Positions 42,344 through 51,864 of a DNA stretch of 64,000 bases are shown piece by piece. A program made the position numbers and the translations under genes. Below the pieces are notes generated by a model. It was given only the letters and a program-made list of their open reading frames with translations. It ran no database searches and was not told where the DNA came from. The stretch spans positions 62,001 to 126,000 of the forward strand of contig JAJTWY010000004.1 in assembly GCA_021463165.1 (NCBI GenBank), written 5' to 3'. The DNA comes from Pyrinomonadaceae bacterium (lineage in GTDB: Bacteria > Acidobacteriota > Blastocatellia > Pyrinomonadales > Pyrinomonadaceae). Position 1 is the first letter of the stretch. Each line of letters starts with the position of its first letter.

Positions 42344-42988
42344 CTACTCTCCAATGAAGCGGTGCTCCGAAGCACCGAAACTATTAAGGATACCTTGAAT
42401 TGCTTCGGTTTGTCTATTGCGGCATTGGCGTTCGGCCAGGATTATCGACACGATCTGGCGCGTCGCCGTTGGAAGGTCTTCGTTAACTACGACGTAACTG
42501 AACCTTTGGTACTGCAAGACCTCGTTGAATGCATTTCTGAGCCTAGTTCGCAATTCCGCCTGGCCCTCGGTTCCGCGGGCCGTAAGCCTGGCTTCGAGCA
42601 CCTCGAATGACGGTGGCAAAATGAAGATGCTGACACACTGGTCGGGCATTTTCTCCAATATTTGCAAGGCCCCCTGAACATCGATCTCGACGATCAGGTC
42701 TTTGCCGCTCTCCGCCACCTTCCGGCTTTCCTCGAGCGAAGTGCCATAAAGATTACCGTGTACCTCGGCATATTCGAGAAACTCGCCTCCGGAGACCATT
42801 TCGTCGAATTCTTCCCTGGGAACGAAGTAATACTCGCGGCCATGTTCCTCGCCAAACCGTTGCGGCCGGGTCGTATGCGACACGGAAAAACCCAAGTCAG
42901 GCAGGCAGCCGCGCACCTCACGGATCAGGGTGCCTTTGCCTCCTCCGGAGGGCGAGCTAATGATGATCAGACGACCTTCCATTTTCAT
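42344..42988 (-). CDS. gmk: Guanylate kinase
   Basis: 214 residues with the P-loop SSPSGGGKGTLI, the GMP-binding VSHTTRPQRFGEEHGREYYF, GEFLEYAEVHGNLYGTS and ILPPSFEVLEARLTARGTE. It phosphorylates GMP to GDP. Encoded 12 bp after yicC and 7 bp before rpoZ. Confidence 0.96.
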   Translation of the reverse strand: MKMEGRLIIISSPSGGGKGTLIREVRGCLPDLGFSVSHTTRPQRFGEEHGREYYFVPREEFDEMVSGGEFLEYAEVHGNLYGTSLEESRKVAESGKDLIVEIDVQGALQILEKMPDQCVSIFILPPSFEVLEARLTARGTEGQAELRTRLRNAFNEVLQYQRFSYVVVNEDLPTATRQIVSIILAERQCRNRQTEAIQGILNSFGASEHRFIGE

Positions 42989-43000
42989 CGAGCCGAAATG

Positions 43001-43879
43001 TTATTCGACATTTTGGACTTGTTCACGGATTTTCTCAATCTCACTTTTTATCGCAAGGGCATTTTCCTTTACGGTCATATTATTAGTCTTCGATGCGATG
43101 GTATTCGCCTCGCGATTGAATTCCTGTGTCAGAAAATCCAACCGTTTACCAACATCCTTGCTATCAGCGGCGATGGCTCGAAAATGTTCTATGTGGCTTT
43201 TCAGCCTTGCTATCTCCTCCGAAATATCGGCCCGGTCGGCGAGAAACGCGACTTCCTGAGCGATCCGGCCCTGATCGATGTCGAGCTGTGCGTCTGTCTT
43301 TGCCAGTATCTCATTGATACGTTTTGTGAGACGTGCTGAGTATTCATTCGCGACCTTGGAACTTTCAGCCTCGATCATCGGGAGACGCGCTTCGATCTCA
43401 GACACGCGCGATGCAAGCTCCGCCGCAAGCATTTCGCCTTCCTTAAGCCTCATCGCCTCCAGATCGTCGATCGCTGCGTTCAGGAGGGTTTCGACCGCAC
43501 TCAGGAACTGCGGGCTTGGCTCCTGCTTCTTGGTACTTACGACATTCGGCAAGCGGGCGATCACATTGATATCGGGATCCCCGGCAAGCGAGAATTCCTG
43601 ACCGATCTCTTTCATGGCGGAGAGGTAGCCGGAAATAAGCGGACGGTTCAGCTCGAACTCTATCGGGTCGTTTCGGTCATATTGCAGGTTGACCTCAACG
43701 CGTCCCCGTGCGAGTCTCGCCCCAAGCTGCTTCTTGATCACGGGTTCCAGTATCTGCAGCTCTGACGACAATTTCAGGTTAATATCGAGAAAACGGTTAT
43801 TGACCGTCTTTAGCTCGATCGCTATTGAGTAGTTCTCATCGGTCACGCCGGCGCGGCCGAAACCTGTCATCGATCTCAT
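43001..43879 (-). CDS. yicC: YicC/YloC family endoribonuclease
   Basis: 292 residues. It opens with MRSMTGFGRAGVTDENYSIA and continues ELKTVNNRFLDINLKLS; the C-terminal part carries RIAQEVAFLADRADISEEIA and GKRLDFLTQEFNREANTIAS. The family is an RNA endonuclease. Its gene leads the yicC-gmk-rpoZ order found in many bacteria and follows an ABC exporter gene by only 3 bp. Confidence 0.95.
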   Translation of the reverse strand: MRSMTGFGRAGVTDENYSIAIELKTVNNRFLDINLKLSSELQILEPVIKKQLGARLARGRVEVNLQYDRNDPIEFELNRPLISGYLSAMKEIGQEFSLAGDPDINVIARLPNVVSTKKQEPSPQFLSAVETLLNAAIDDLEAMRLKEGEMLAAELASRVSEIEARLPMIEAESSKVANEYSARLTKRINEILAKTDAQLDIDQGRIAQEVAFLADRADISEEIARLKSHIEHFRAIAADSKDVGKRLDFLTQEFNREANTIASKTNNMTVKENALAIKSEIEKIREQVQNVE

Positions 43880-43882
43880 AAA

Positions 43883-45679
43883 TCAAATAGTATCAATCTC
43901 TTCCATGTCGGCGAACTGTAGTTCGTAAAGTTTCTTGTAGGTGCCGCCGCGAGCGAGCAGCTCTTCGTGGGTTCCTGCTTCGATCATCTTTCCTTTTTCC
44001 ATGACGATTATTTTGTCGGCTTTCCGTATCGTTGACAGGCGATGGGCGATCACGATCGAGGTTCGGTTTTCCATCAGGTTTGCAAGGGCTTTCTGAACCA
44101 GAGCTTCGCTCTCGGTGTCGAGTGCGGAGGTCGCCTCGTCGAGGATCAAGACCGGAGCATCGACAAGAACTGCCCTGGCGATCGCGATGCGCTGACGTTG
44201 TCCTCCCGACAGCAGCACACCTCGTTCGCCGACCAGAGTGTCGTAGCCATTCGGAAGTTCCTCGATGAAGTCGGCTGCGTAGGCAACCGCAGCCGCCGCC
44301 TTGACTTCTTCCAGCGCTGCCTGGGGACGACCGTAAGCGATATTCTCGCGGACCGTTTCGTTGAACAGTACGGTTTCCTGTGTTACGAGGGCGATCTGTT
44401 TCCTGAGGCTTGCGAGCCGGACGTCACGAAGGTCGATACCATCCCATCTGACAGAGCCCTCGCTAGGGTCGTAGAGGCGTTGAATGATCTTTGTAAGGCT
44501 CGATTTTCCGCCGCCGCTTTCGCCAACGAGCGCTATCATCTCGCCTTTGCTGATCTCGAGATTGAAATTGCTTATTATCCTGCGTTTATTGTTGCGGTAG
44601 TTGAACGAAACATTCTCGAGGATGATCGACCTCATCAGCGGCCCTATCTCGACCGCATCGGTTTTTTCGGGCAGCGTTTCGTCTTCGTCAAGGATGTTCC
44701 ATACGTCACGAGCCGCCGCAAAAGCTTTGGTGATCTCATTATGCTGCCGCGATATTTTGCGCATCGGGTCGTAGCTGCGGAGCAGAAAAAGCAGGAATGT
44801 GAAGAACTCAGGGGCGTTCATCCGCGCGAGATCGATCTCGCGCAGTCCGAAGAACAGGAGCACCACCACGACGATCATACCTATCAACTCGATCGTCGGC
44901 GGAGCGGTGGCGGAAATGCCGGCGGATCGCAAATTAGCTTTTGCGATCACGCGGGCGACCGACATAAAACGCTTATGCTCCCGCGGTTCGGCACCGTATG
45001 CTTTAACGATTATCTGGTTTGAAAGTGCCTCTTGTGAGGTGTCGTTAAGGTCCTTGTATCCGGCAAGCGACACGTCAGCCAGTTTTCGAAGCCTTCGACT
45101 GAAGTCACTGGTAAGGAATGCAATTATCGGAGCGATTATGAGAGCGCCGAGTGTCAATCGCCAGTTGAAGTAAAAAGCGGCCCCAAGAAAGGCTGCAAGG
45201 ACGACGGTTTCCCTGATCACGTCGCGGAGATTCGTCGATACCGCCAGCTCGATCGCCGAACAGCTTACGACAAGACGCGAAACGAGATAATTTGACCGGT
45301 GCTTCTCAAAGAATACGACCGGCTGACGAAGGAGATGATCGTATAGCTCCTCGCGCAGGTTCAGTATGGCCGACTGCCCGATCCTTGCCATAAGGATCGA
45401 AGAAAAATATTCGGCGATCCCCTTGAGGATCGTAAAGGAGATCAGCATGGCGGCGATTGTGAGCCATGCGGCATACCAGTCGTCCTTGGGGATAAGATCC
45501 TGAAGGTTGAATGGAGTTCGACTCGCGGCACCGTCTTTCAGGAATTGGTCGAAGATCGGGACAAGCAAGGCGCCGGTCGCTGTTTCGAATAGGGCGCCGA
45601 CGATCATCGCGAGGAAGGCAAGGGTGAACGTCAGCCAATATGGCCCGACATACTTTAACAGCCTCTTGAGATCTTCCAT
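43883..45679 (-). CDS. MsbA-like ABC exporter (lipid A/lipid flippase type)
   Basis: 598 residues, the length of a half-transporter: a six-helix membrane domain (about 15-320) and an ATPase domain (about 340-590) with Walker A GESGGGKSSL, the Q-loop VTQETVLFNETV, signature LSGGQRQRIAIARAVL, Walker B VLILDEATSALD and the H-loop His in VIAHRLSTIRKAD. By sequence it resembles MsbA and other lipid or peptide exporters; the substrate is not proved. Located immediately before yicC (3 bp) and divergent from the OmpA-family gene. Confidence 0.9.
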   Translation of the reverse strand: MEDLKRLLKYVGPYWLTFTLAFLAMIVGALFETATGALLVPIFDQFLKDGAASRTPFNLQDLIPKDDWYAAWLTIAAMLISFTILKGIAEYFSSILMARIGQSAILNLREELYDHLLRQPVVFFEKHRSNYLVSRLVVSCSAIELAVSTNLRDVIRETVVLAAFLGAAFYFNWRLTLGALIIAPIIAFLTSDFSRRLRKLADVSLAGYKDLNDTSQEALSNQIIVKAYGAEPREHKRFMSVARVIAKANLRSAGISATAPPTIELIGMIVVVVLLFFGLREIDLARMNAPEFFTFLLFLLRSYDPMRKISRQHNEITKAFAAARDVWNILDEDETLPEKTDAVEIGPLMRSIILENVSFNYRNNKRRIISNFNLEISKGEMIALVGESGGGKSSLTKIIQRLYDPSEGSVRWDGIDLRDVRLASLRKQIALVTQETVLFNETVRENIAYGRPQAALEEVKAAAAVAYAADFIEELPNGYDTLVGERGVLLSGGQRQRIAIARAVLVDAPVLILDEATSALDTESEALVQKALANLMENRTSIVIAHRLSTIRKADKIIVMEKGKMIEAGTHEELLARGGTYKKLYELQFADMEEIDTI

Positions 45680-45801
45680 TACCGCGTATAAAGCTTTGAA
45701 TATACTTTACTTGCGTGTTCTCTGTCCAAAATCTCTTTCTTGCAACTTTTGGGCGCGGTGTGGCATCTTTTCTAGGTGACCAGCAATCTTGGGAAAAGTC
45801 T

Positions 45802-47367
45802 ATGAAAATTTCGTTCGTTCAACGAGTACTCGGCGTCATCACGATCACTATCTCATTGGTTTTAGGTGCTTTAGCACAGGTTGATGTCGCGCGGAAAACG
45901 GTGGCTATTACGTATCCTCTCGATGATACCGTTACGGTGCAGTTTCGAGGAACGACACGATTTCCGCGAATGAAGGGCGAGGCAAAGGTGAAAAGGACGA
46001 CCCGCTCGGGTACGACGATCGAGCTTTCGGTCGAAAAAATGCCGCGTCCGTTCGAACTCGGAGCCGGGTATGCGACCTATGTGTTGTGGGCGATCTCGCC
46101 AACGGGGCAGGCCGATAATCTGGGCGAGATAAAGCGAAGCGGCCTTTTCTTCATTGATTCTAAGGTGAGGGTGACGTCTCCGCTGCAGACCTTTTCGATG
46201 ATAATAACCGCTGAGCCTCATTTTATGGTCACGCGGCCGAGCCAGGCGATCATGCTCGAGAACCTTTATCCCGTCGGGCAGAACGGACAGCGGATCGGTA
46301 CGACGCCGGCAATAAGCTATTTTGGAAACTCGAGCGACTATTTTCGCGATCCGCGAACTCCCGAGATAGCTGAAATGGACTATTCAAAGACCCCGTCTGC
46401 GATACTTCAGGCTAAACAGGCCGTCGCCCTGGCCAAGTTCGCGGGGGCCGAGCGGGACGCCAATGTTGAACTGGCCGAAGCAGTGACCCTTCTTCAGAAC
46501 GCTGAGAACGCATGGCAGGCGGGCCGCGATACAGAGACTGTCGATATTCAGGCGCGGCGCTCGATCATGGCCTCGGTACGAGCCGAGAGTTTGGCGTTTC
46601 AGCGTAAAGAAGCTCGCGAGAAGCGAAACGAACAGGTTAGAAACGACGCTGAGATCCGTGCTGCCGAGAACAAGTTTCTTGACGCGCAGGATCAGATCGC
46701 TGAATTGAAAGGGGAACTTGCCCGCGAGACGCGAAACCGTGAACTCGCCGAGCGGGACGCTCTGAACTATTCGGGCCAGCTTCGTGAACTTCGCGATGAG
46801 AATGGGCGGCTGCGAGAGGAACTTGGACGGACGAAGGTCGAACTCGAAACCTCGAACTCGAAGCTCGCGGCAGCGATCCAGGCTGCAGAGAATGATAAAC
46901 GGGCGGCGCAGGAAGCGGCCGATAATGAGATCAAGGCAGCACGATCGCGGGCGGCAGAAGCCGAACTCCTGGGCGCACTAAAAGCCTTCGGTACTGTTGA
47001 AAAGAACGAACGCGGTATCGTGTTGACGCTTCCGGAGAACCTTTGGGCCGGCACCCGATCGGTGACATTTGTTCCGCAGGCCGATGGCAAAATGAACTCG
47101 TTAGGCGAGATCCTTTCCAACTACCCCGATTTTAGGATAGCGGTAGAGGCTCATACGGATAATACTGGTTCGCCGGCCCAGGTACAGGCGGTGACGGACA
47201 GGCGGGCTATCGCCGTTGCCGAGAAGTTTGCGACGATGGGCGTTGAAGAAGGCCGGTTAATGGCGAAAGGATTTGGGGCGAGCGTTCCGGTCGCACCGAA
47301 TACTACAAACGCGAACAAGGCAAAGAATCGACGTATCCAGGTAGTGCTGATCCGTTATACCCGCTAG
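45802..47367 (+). CDS. OmpA-family C-terminal domain protein with coiled-coil middle
   Basis: 521 residues from the ATG 45802 (MKISFVQR), chosen because the 29 residues open upstream are not signal-like. A signal peptide (about 1-28) is followed by a beta-rich domain (about 30-170), a long charged coiled coil (about 190-375, e.g. REKRNEQVRNDAEIRAAENK), then an OmpA-like peptidoglycan-binding domain (IAVEAHTDNTGSP, DRRAIAVAEKFATMGVEEGR, NKAKNRRIQVVLIR). Probably anchors the envelope to peptidoglycan. Its stop codon shares a CTAG with the convergent nth gene. Confidence 0.88.
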   Translation: MKISFVQRVLGVITITISLVLGALAQVDVARKTVAITYPLDDTVTVQFRGTTRFPRMKGEAKVKRTTRSGTTIELSVEKMPRPFELGAGYATYVLWAISPTGQADNLGEIKRSGLFFIDSKVRVTSPLQTFSMIITAEPHFMVTRPSQAIMLENLYPVGQNGQRIGTTPAISYFGNSSDYFRDPRTPEIAEMDYSKTPSAILQAKQAVALAKFAGAERDANVELAEAVTLLQNAENAWQAGRDTETVDIQARRSIMASVRAESLAFQRKEAREKRNEQVRNDAEIRAAENKFLDAQDQIAELKGELARETRNRELAERDALNYSGQLRELRDENGRLREELGRTKVELETSNSKLAAAIQAAENDKRAAQEAADNEIKAARSRAAEAELLGALKAFGTVEKNERGIVLTLPENLWAGTRSVTFVPQADGKMNSLGEILSNYPDFRIAVEAHTDNTGSPAQVQAVTDRRAIAVAEKFATMGVEEGRLMAKGFGASVPVAPNTTNANKAKNRRIQVVLIRYTR

Positions 47368-48014
47368 ACGGCGCCGCCCACCCGGGCGGATGGGCAGATC
47401 GACGCAAGGACACACTGATCACATTTGGGGCGACGGGCGATGCAGATCGCCCGTCCGTGCATTATCAGCCAATGCGGGAACATCACCCAGTTTCGCTTGG
47501 GGATAAGTTCCGCAAGGTCTCGCTCGATCTTTTCCGGCGTATTCGAATCGGTCAGGCCCAGAAGCTTAGATATCCGGGAAACGTGCGTGTCAACGACCAC
47601 CCCTGAAGCTATTCCGAATGCATTCCCCATTACGACGTTCGCCGTCTTACGGGCAACGCCGCCAAGTGTGAGGAGATCTTCCATTGTTCTCGGGACCTCG
47701 CCGCCGTACGCGTCGATGATCCGCGTACATGCGGACTGAATATTCTTCGCCTTATTTCTAAAGAAGCCGGTCGAGTGAATATCCTGTTCAAGCTCCTTCT
47801 GCGAAACTTTCAGGTAGTCGGACGGCCCGCGATATTTTCGAAAGAGATCGGCGGTCACAATGTTCACTCGTGCGTCGGTGCACTGTGCAGAGAGGATCGT
47901 AGCTATCAGAAGTTCGAACGCGTTCGAATGGTTCAAGGCACAATGGGCATCGGGGTATGCCTTACGAAGCCGTTTGATGACCTCGCGTGTTCGTAGTTTC
48001 CTGTCGGCGATCAT
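47364..48014 (-). CDS. nth: Endonuclease III
   Basis: 216 residues from the ATG at 48014 (MIADRKLRTREV); the 57 extra residues upstream lie in a non-conserved frame. It has the helix-hairpin-helix LLTLGGVARKTANVVMG with catalytic Lys, the catalytic Asp in VVVDTHVSRIS, and the [4Fe-4S] cluster motif CIARRPKCDQCVLASICPS. It removes oxidised pyrimidines and cuts the backbone. Upstream on the other strand is a DegT-family gene. Confidence 0.95.
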   Translation of the reverse strand: MIADRKLRTREVIKRLRKAYPDAHCALNHSNAFELLIATILSAQCTDARVNIVTADLFRKYRGPSDYLKVSQKELEQDIHSTGFFRNKAKNIQSACTRIIDAYGGEVPRTMEDLLTLGGVARKTANVVMGNAFGIASGVVVDTHVSRISKLLGLTDSNTPEKIERDLAELIPKRNWVMFPHWLIMHGRAICIARRPKCDQCVLASICPSARVGGAV

Positions 48015-48087
48015 GGCGCTAAGATAGCAGTTAAACACATCCGCGAAAAGAAGATAGATCGTTTTGCGGTTTGTTCGGGAGATCAGG

Positions 48088-49206
48088 ATGAATATACCGC
48101 TGCTCGACCTGAAGGAGCAAAATGATGCCCTGAGGCCGGAGATCGAAAGTGCGCTCGGCCGTGTTCTAGACACGAACGGCTTCATATTGGGAAAGGAAGT
48201 TGCCGAACTCGAAGCCGAGCTTGCGGCCTATTGCAGCACCAAGTATGCGATCGGATGTGCGTCGGGGTCGGATGCCATCGTACTTGCGCTGATGGCTCTC
48301 GATGTTGGGCCGGGTGACGAGGTGATCACCACGCCGTATTCGTTCTTTGCCACGGTAAGTGCAATTACCAGGCTTGGCGCGGTCCCGGCCTTTGTCGATA
48401 TCGAGGACGACACTTATAACCTCGATGTTGCTAAGATCGAAGCAAAGATCACGCCGCGAACCAAAGCGATCGAACCTGTGCATCTTTTTGGCCAGTGCAT
48501 TGATATGACGGCGCTTGGAACGATCGCAACTGAATATGCGATCCCGATCGTCGAAGACGCCGCCCAAGCGATCGGCGCCGAAGATCAGGGTAAACGGGCG
48601 GGTTCGATGGGAGCGATCGGATGCTTCAGCTTTTACCCTTCAAAGAATCTAGGGGGTATGGGTGACGGCGGCTTTGTCACCACCAACGACGATGCCCTCG
48701 CAAAAAAGCTGATGGCTCTTCGGGTGCACGGCTCGGAAGAACGCTACTATCACAAGTACGTGGGGCTTAACTCTCGTCTGGATGGATTTCAGGGTGCGGT
48801 GCTGCGGGTCAAGCTTCCGCATTTGGACCGGTGGACGCAGCGACGCCAAGCGAATGCGGCTCGCTATCGTAAGGCCTTTACGGATCGCGGCCTGTGCGAG
48901 CAGATCAAGATACCGATCGAGCGCGATGGCGTTCGGCATATTTACAACCAGTATGTGATCGCAGTGCCCGACGGCCGCGATCAGCTTCGTGAGTTCTTGA
49001 CCGGCCGAGGGATCGGGACCGACATTTACTACCCCGTGCCGCTTCACCTGCAAGAATGTTTTGCGTATCTCGGCTATCGGGCGGGCGACCTGCCGGTTGC
49101 GGAGAAGGCTTCGCGGGAAACCCTGGCATTGCCTGTCTTTCCCGAAATGACGGCCGACCAGCAGGATGTGGTGGTCGATGCTGTTGCCGACTTCTTTGGT
49201 TCCTGA
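48088..49206 (+). CDS. DegT/DnrJ/EryC1/StrS-family aminotransferase (sugar aminotransferase)
   Basis: 372 residues from ATG 48088 (MNIPLLDLKEQNDAL), preceded by GATCAGG. It has the PLP-fold signatures GCASGSDAIVLALMALD, TTPYSFFATVSAITRLGAVP, IVEDAAQAIGAED and FSFYPSKNLGGMGDGGFV, with the PLP Lys in SKN. It transfers an amino group to a keto-sugar nucleotide in surface polysaccharide synthesis. It is followed, 5 bp on, by the TPR/carbohydrate-binding-like protein and then an O-antigen ligase-like protein. Confidence 0.93.
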   Translation: MNIPLLDLKEQNDALRPEIESALGRVLDTNGFILGKEVAELEAELAAYCSTKYAIGCASGSDAIVLALMALDVGPGDEVITTPYSFFATVSAITRLGAVPAFVDIEDDTYNLDVAKIEAKITPRTKAIEPVHLFGQCIDMTALGTIATEYAIPIVEDAAQAIGAEDQGKRAGSMGAIGCFSFYPSKNLGGMGDGGFVTTNDDALAKKLMALRVHGSEERYYHKYVGLNSRLDGFQGAVLRVKLPHLDRWTQRRQANAARYRKAFTDRGLCEQIKIPIERDGVRHIYNQYVIAVPDGRDQLREFLTGRGIGTDIYYPVPLHLQECFAYLGYRAGDLPVAEKASRETLALPVFPEMTADQQDVVVDAVADFFGS

Positions 49207-49211
49207 CATAA

Positions 49212-50480
49212 ATGTCTGACCTGCGAGCGATATCCACCCGGAACCCGGCAGCGAAGGTCGCTGTCATCTTGGTCGTCCTCACGGCGACCTTTCTTGCTTG
49301 GGCCTCTGTCCGCTGGCAGCTGGGCGACCTCCTTGCGGTGCTGACGACCGAAGCCGATCCGGCACTCTTCGAAAAGGCGGAACTTGCGGTCAGATGGGCT
49401 CCGTCCGATCCTGCCGCCCATTCGCTAATGGCGGCAACTCGTGATCCTGCGGGTGCCAGTAAGTCGCTCGATATGGCGTCACGGCTTGCACCGCATGACT
49501 ACCGCTGGCGGTCCGAATATGGCCGGGCGCTCGAGCAGAATGGGGAGATCGGGAAGGCGGAGGAGCAGTTTAAGATCGCTGTCGATCTCGCTCCGTCCTA
49601 CTCTGCCCCAAGATGGTATCTCGGTAATTTCTATCTCCGCCAGGAACTGCCCGAAATGGCGTTTTCCGAACTCAGAATGGCGGCGCAGAATGATCAAAGA
49701 TATCGGGAACAGGTCTTCTCTCTGATCTGGGATTCGTCTGGAAAGGACACGGCGGCGCTCGAGCGGCTGGCCGGTGACGATGCCGAGATGCTGGCTCGAC
49801 TCGCCTATTTCTTTGCCGCTCGCGGCTATGCCGAGGCATCGCTGCGGAACTGGAATCGTATCGGTGATGATGACAAAAAAACACGAAGCGGCATTGCGAA
49901 GTCGATCGCACTTGGGCTTTTCGATCAAAAGCATTTTCCGGAGGCATTGGAATTTGGCCGGCAGTATGGTGCCGAGACCGATGTGACCGCAGAGGCGATC
50001 TCAAACCCCGGATTTGAAAGGCCGGTCGGGGAGATGACCGGATCACGTTTTGGATGGATCATCGAACGGAGCGATCCGAAATTTGAAGGAACCATCGATC
50101 CCAGGGTGAGACGAGAAGGCAGCCGAAGCTTTCGCGGGACTTTCAAGAGCTATAACAAGCCGTCATTCTCGAACCTTCTGCAGACGGTCGTTATTGAGCC
50201 AAACAGGAGATATGCACTCAGCTTCTGGGTGCGGACCGAAAACCTAAGGAGTGCCGGAATGCCGATGATCGAGGTGCTGAACGCAAAAGACAATAGCGGC
50301 ATCGCTCGTTCAGCATCTATATCGCCCGGGACTGATGACTGGCGGTTGATGAGCGTTGAGTTCACGACTCCTGAAGGTTGCCGGGGGATACTTGTAAGGA
50401 CGATCCGTGCATTTTGCGGTGAGGATTGCCCGATCACGGGTATATTCTGGTACGACGACTTCGAGTTATCCCGGCGATAG
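49212..50480 (+). CDS. Membrane-anchored TPR-like protein with a carbohydrate-binding-like C-terminal domain
   Basis: 422 residues. One membrane helix near the start (AVILVVLTATFLAWASVRW, about 16-35) is followed by TPR-like helical repeats (about 55-250, e.g. EYGRALEQNGEIGKAEEQFK) and a beta-sandwich C-terminal domain (about 260-420: NPGFERPVGEMTGSRFGWII, RRYALSFWVRTENL, IFWYDDFELS) resembling a CBM4/9-type module. It lies between an aminotransferase and an O-antigen-ligase-like gene, suggesting polysaccharide assembly or surface attachment. Exact role unknown. Confidence 0.75.
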   Translation: MSDLRAISTRNPAAKVAVILVVLTATFLAWASVRWQLGDLLAVLTTEADPALFEKAELAVRWAPSDPAAHSLMAATRDPAGASKSLDMASRLAPHDYRWRSEYGRALEQNGEIGKAEEQFKIAVDLAPSYSAPRWYLGNFYLRQELPEMAFSELRMAAQNDQRYREQVFSLIWDSSGKDTAALERLAGDDAEMLARLAYFFAARGYAEASLRNWNRIGDDDKKTRSGIAKSIALGLFDQKHFPEALEFGRQYGAETDVTAEAISNPGFERPVGEMTGSRFGWIIERSDPKFEGTIDPRVRREGSRSFRGTFKSYNKPSFSNLLQTVVIEPNRRYALSFWVRTENLRSAGMPMIEVLNAKDNSGIARSASISPGTDDWRLMSVEFTTPEGCRGILVRTIRAFCGEDCPITGIFWYDDFELSRR

Positions 50481-50496
50481 ACAGTTCCACGACACG

Positions 50497-51864
50497 ATGA
50501 GCAGTTTTCTGAACCGACTGGCATTCTTCCTGATCTGCGCGATCTGCGTCGTCACGACGCTCGCGTATGGTGCGGTCCACCAGCCGGTGATCGCCCTTTT
50601 CTATCTTCTCGTCACGCTGCTCGTCGTCATTTTCGGTGTTGGCTCGGTCGCCGGCGGTGAGATCACCCTTAGTAGAAGCCCGCTCCAGGTGCCGCTGCTG
50701 CTGCTTGCTTCGTACGCAGCCATTCAGGCGATCCCATTCGGTCAGATACCGATCTATTTGGGGATCGAAGGCGTTCCGCGAACTATCTCGATCGAACCGT
50801 TCGCTACTCAGGTCGTCGCGCTTCATTTGTTCGTACTCGCCGCATTTCTCTTTGTCGCTCTGTCCGTCATCGATTCGGCTGCCCGACTCCGGCGAATAGC
50901 GGTTTTCCTTACCTTTTTTGGTTTTCTTTATGCCTTCTACGCGATCCTCCAGTCTGTACTCAGCCCCGATAAGATCTTCGGCATTTACAAGCCGTCGGCA
51001 GGAACCCCCTTCGGCTCGTTCGTGAACAAACATGATTTCGCCGCGATCCTTGAAATGACCATCGCCGTTCCCATGGGGATGCTGTTTGCCGGTGCCGTAA
51101 TGAGCGACAAACGTCTGTTATACCTCGTGGCTATCACATTGGTGGCAGCCGCGTTGCTTCTTAGCGGTTCGCGGGGCGGACTTGTCGCGTTGCTTGCGGA
51201 GGTCATTTTCATTGTAATACTCACGAGCCGGGCCAAGGGCGGCCGGAAGATATTGATAAGGGCCGGACTGTCGATGCTGCTGCTCGCAGCCGGTGTGGGC
51301 GGTGCGATCTTTGTGGGAGGCGATACCACCCTTACGCGAATATCAGAAACAGCCGGCTCCGCGGATGTAACCTCGAATAGGGCTCATATCTGGAGGACGT
51401 CGGTCGAGGTGGTCTCGAATCATTTTCCGCTTGGAGCTGGTCTCGGAGCATTTCCCCAGGCATATACGAAACTTGATACCGCCGGCGGTTATGAGCGGGT
51501 CGAACAGGCCCACAACGACTATCTGCAGATCGCGGCGGACGCAGGCGTTATCGGTATCTTGATCGGCGCCCTGTTTCTCTATCTATTCTTTCGAGAAGGG
51601 GTTAGGAACATACGGTGTTCCAATCAGTTCCGGCGAGGAGTCGCAGTTGGTTCATTTGCGGGATGTTTCGCAATCCTTATCCACAGCCTGTTCGATTTTG
51701 TTCTTCACATCCCCGCCATCGCCGTGATGTTTCTAACCTTATTGGCCATTCTGGTGGCAGCGGGACGAGATTACGAGGACGAGGTGGACGATCCCGACCA
51801 ACCACGGCAGCGACGGCTCCGATCCGCGAGCGTGACACCTATCAGAGTGTCGAGGCTTGACTAG
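50497..51864 (+). CDS. O-antigen ligase/Wzy-type polymerase-like membrane protein
   Basis: 455 residues from ATG 50497 (MSSFLNRLAFFL); the frame is open to 50407 but that part overlaps the upstream gene. About ten to twelve hydrophobic helices. The Wzy_C-like region contains LLSGSRGGLVALLAE, RAHIWRTSVEVVSNHFPLGA and GLGAFPQAYTK, then EQAHNDYLQIAADAG. Such proteins join or polymerise surface glycans. The hydrophilic C-terminus is charged. Its stop overlaps the convergent pssA stop in CTAG. Confidence 0.9.
   Translation: MSSFLNRLAFFLICAICVVTTLAYGAVHQPVIALFYLLVTLLVVIFGVGSVAGGEITLSRSPLQVPLLLLASYAAIQAIPFGQIPIYLGIEGVPRTISIEPFATQVVALHLFVLAAFLFVALSVIDSAARLRRIAVFLTFFGFLYAFYAILQSVLSPDKIFGIYKPSAGTPFGSFVNKHDFAAILEMTIAVPMGMLFAGAVMSDKRLLYLVAITLVAAALLLSGSRGGLVALLAEVIFIVILTSRAKGGRKILIRAGLSMLLLAAGVGGAIFVGGDTTLTRISETAGSADVTSNRAHIWRTSVEVVSNHFPLGAGLGAFPQAYTKLDTAGGYERVEQAHNDYLQIAADAGVIGILIGALFLYLFFREGVRNIRCSNQFRRGVAVGSFAGCFAILIHSLFDFVLHIPAIAVMFLTLLAILVAAGRDYEDEVDDPDQPRQRRLRSASVTPIRVSRLD

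Noticed and set aside
44042..45022. 326-codon plus-strand ORF opposite the ABC exporter
   Set aside because: Antisense of the conserved MsbA-like ATPase; no family features.
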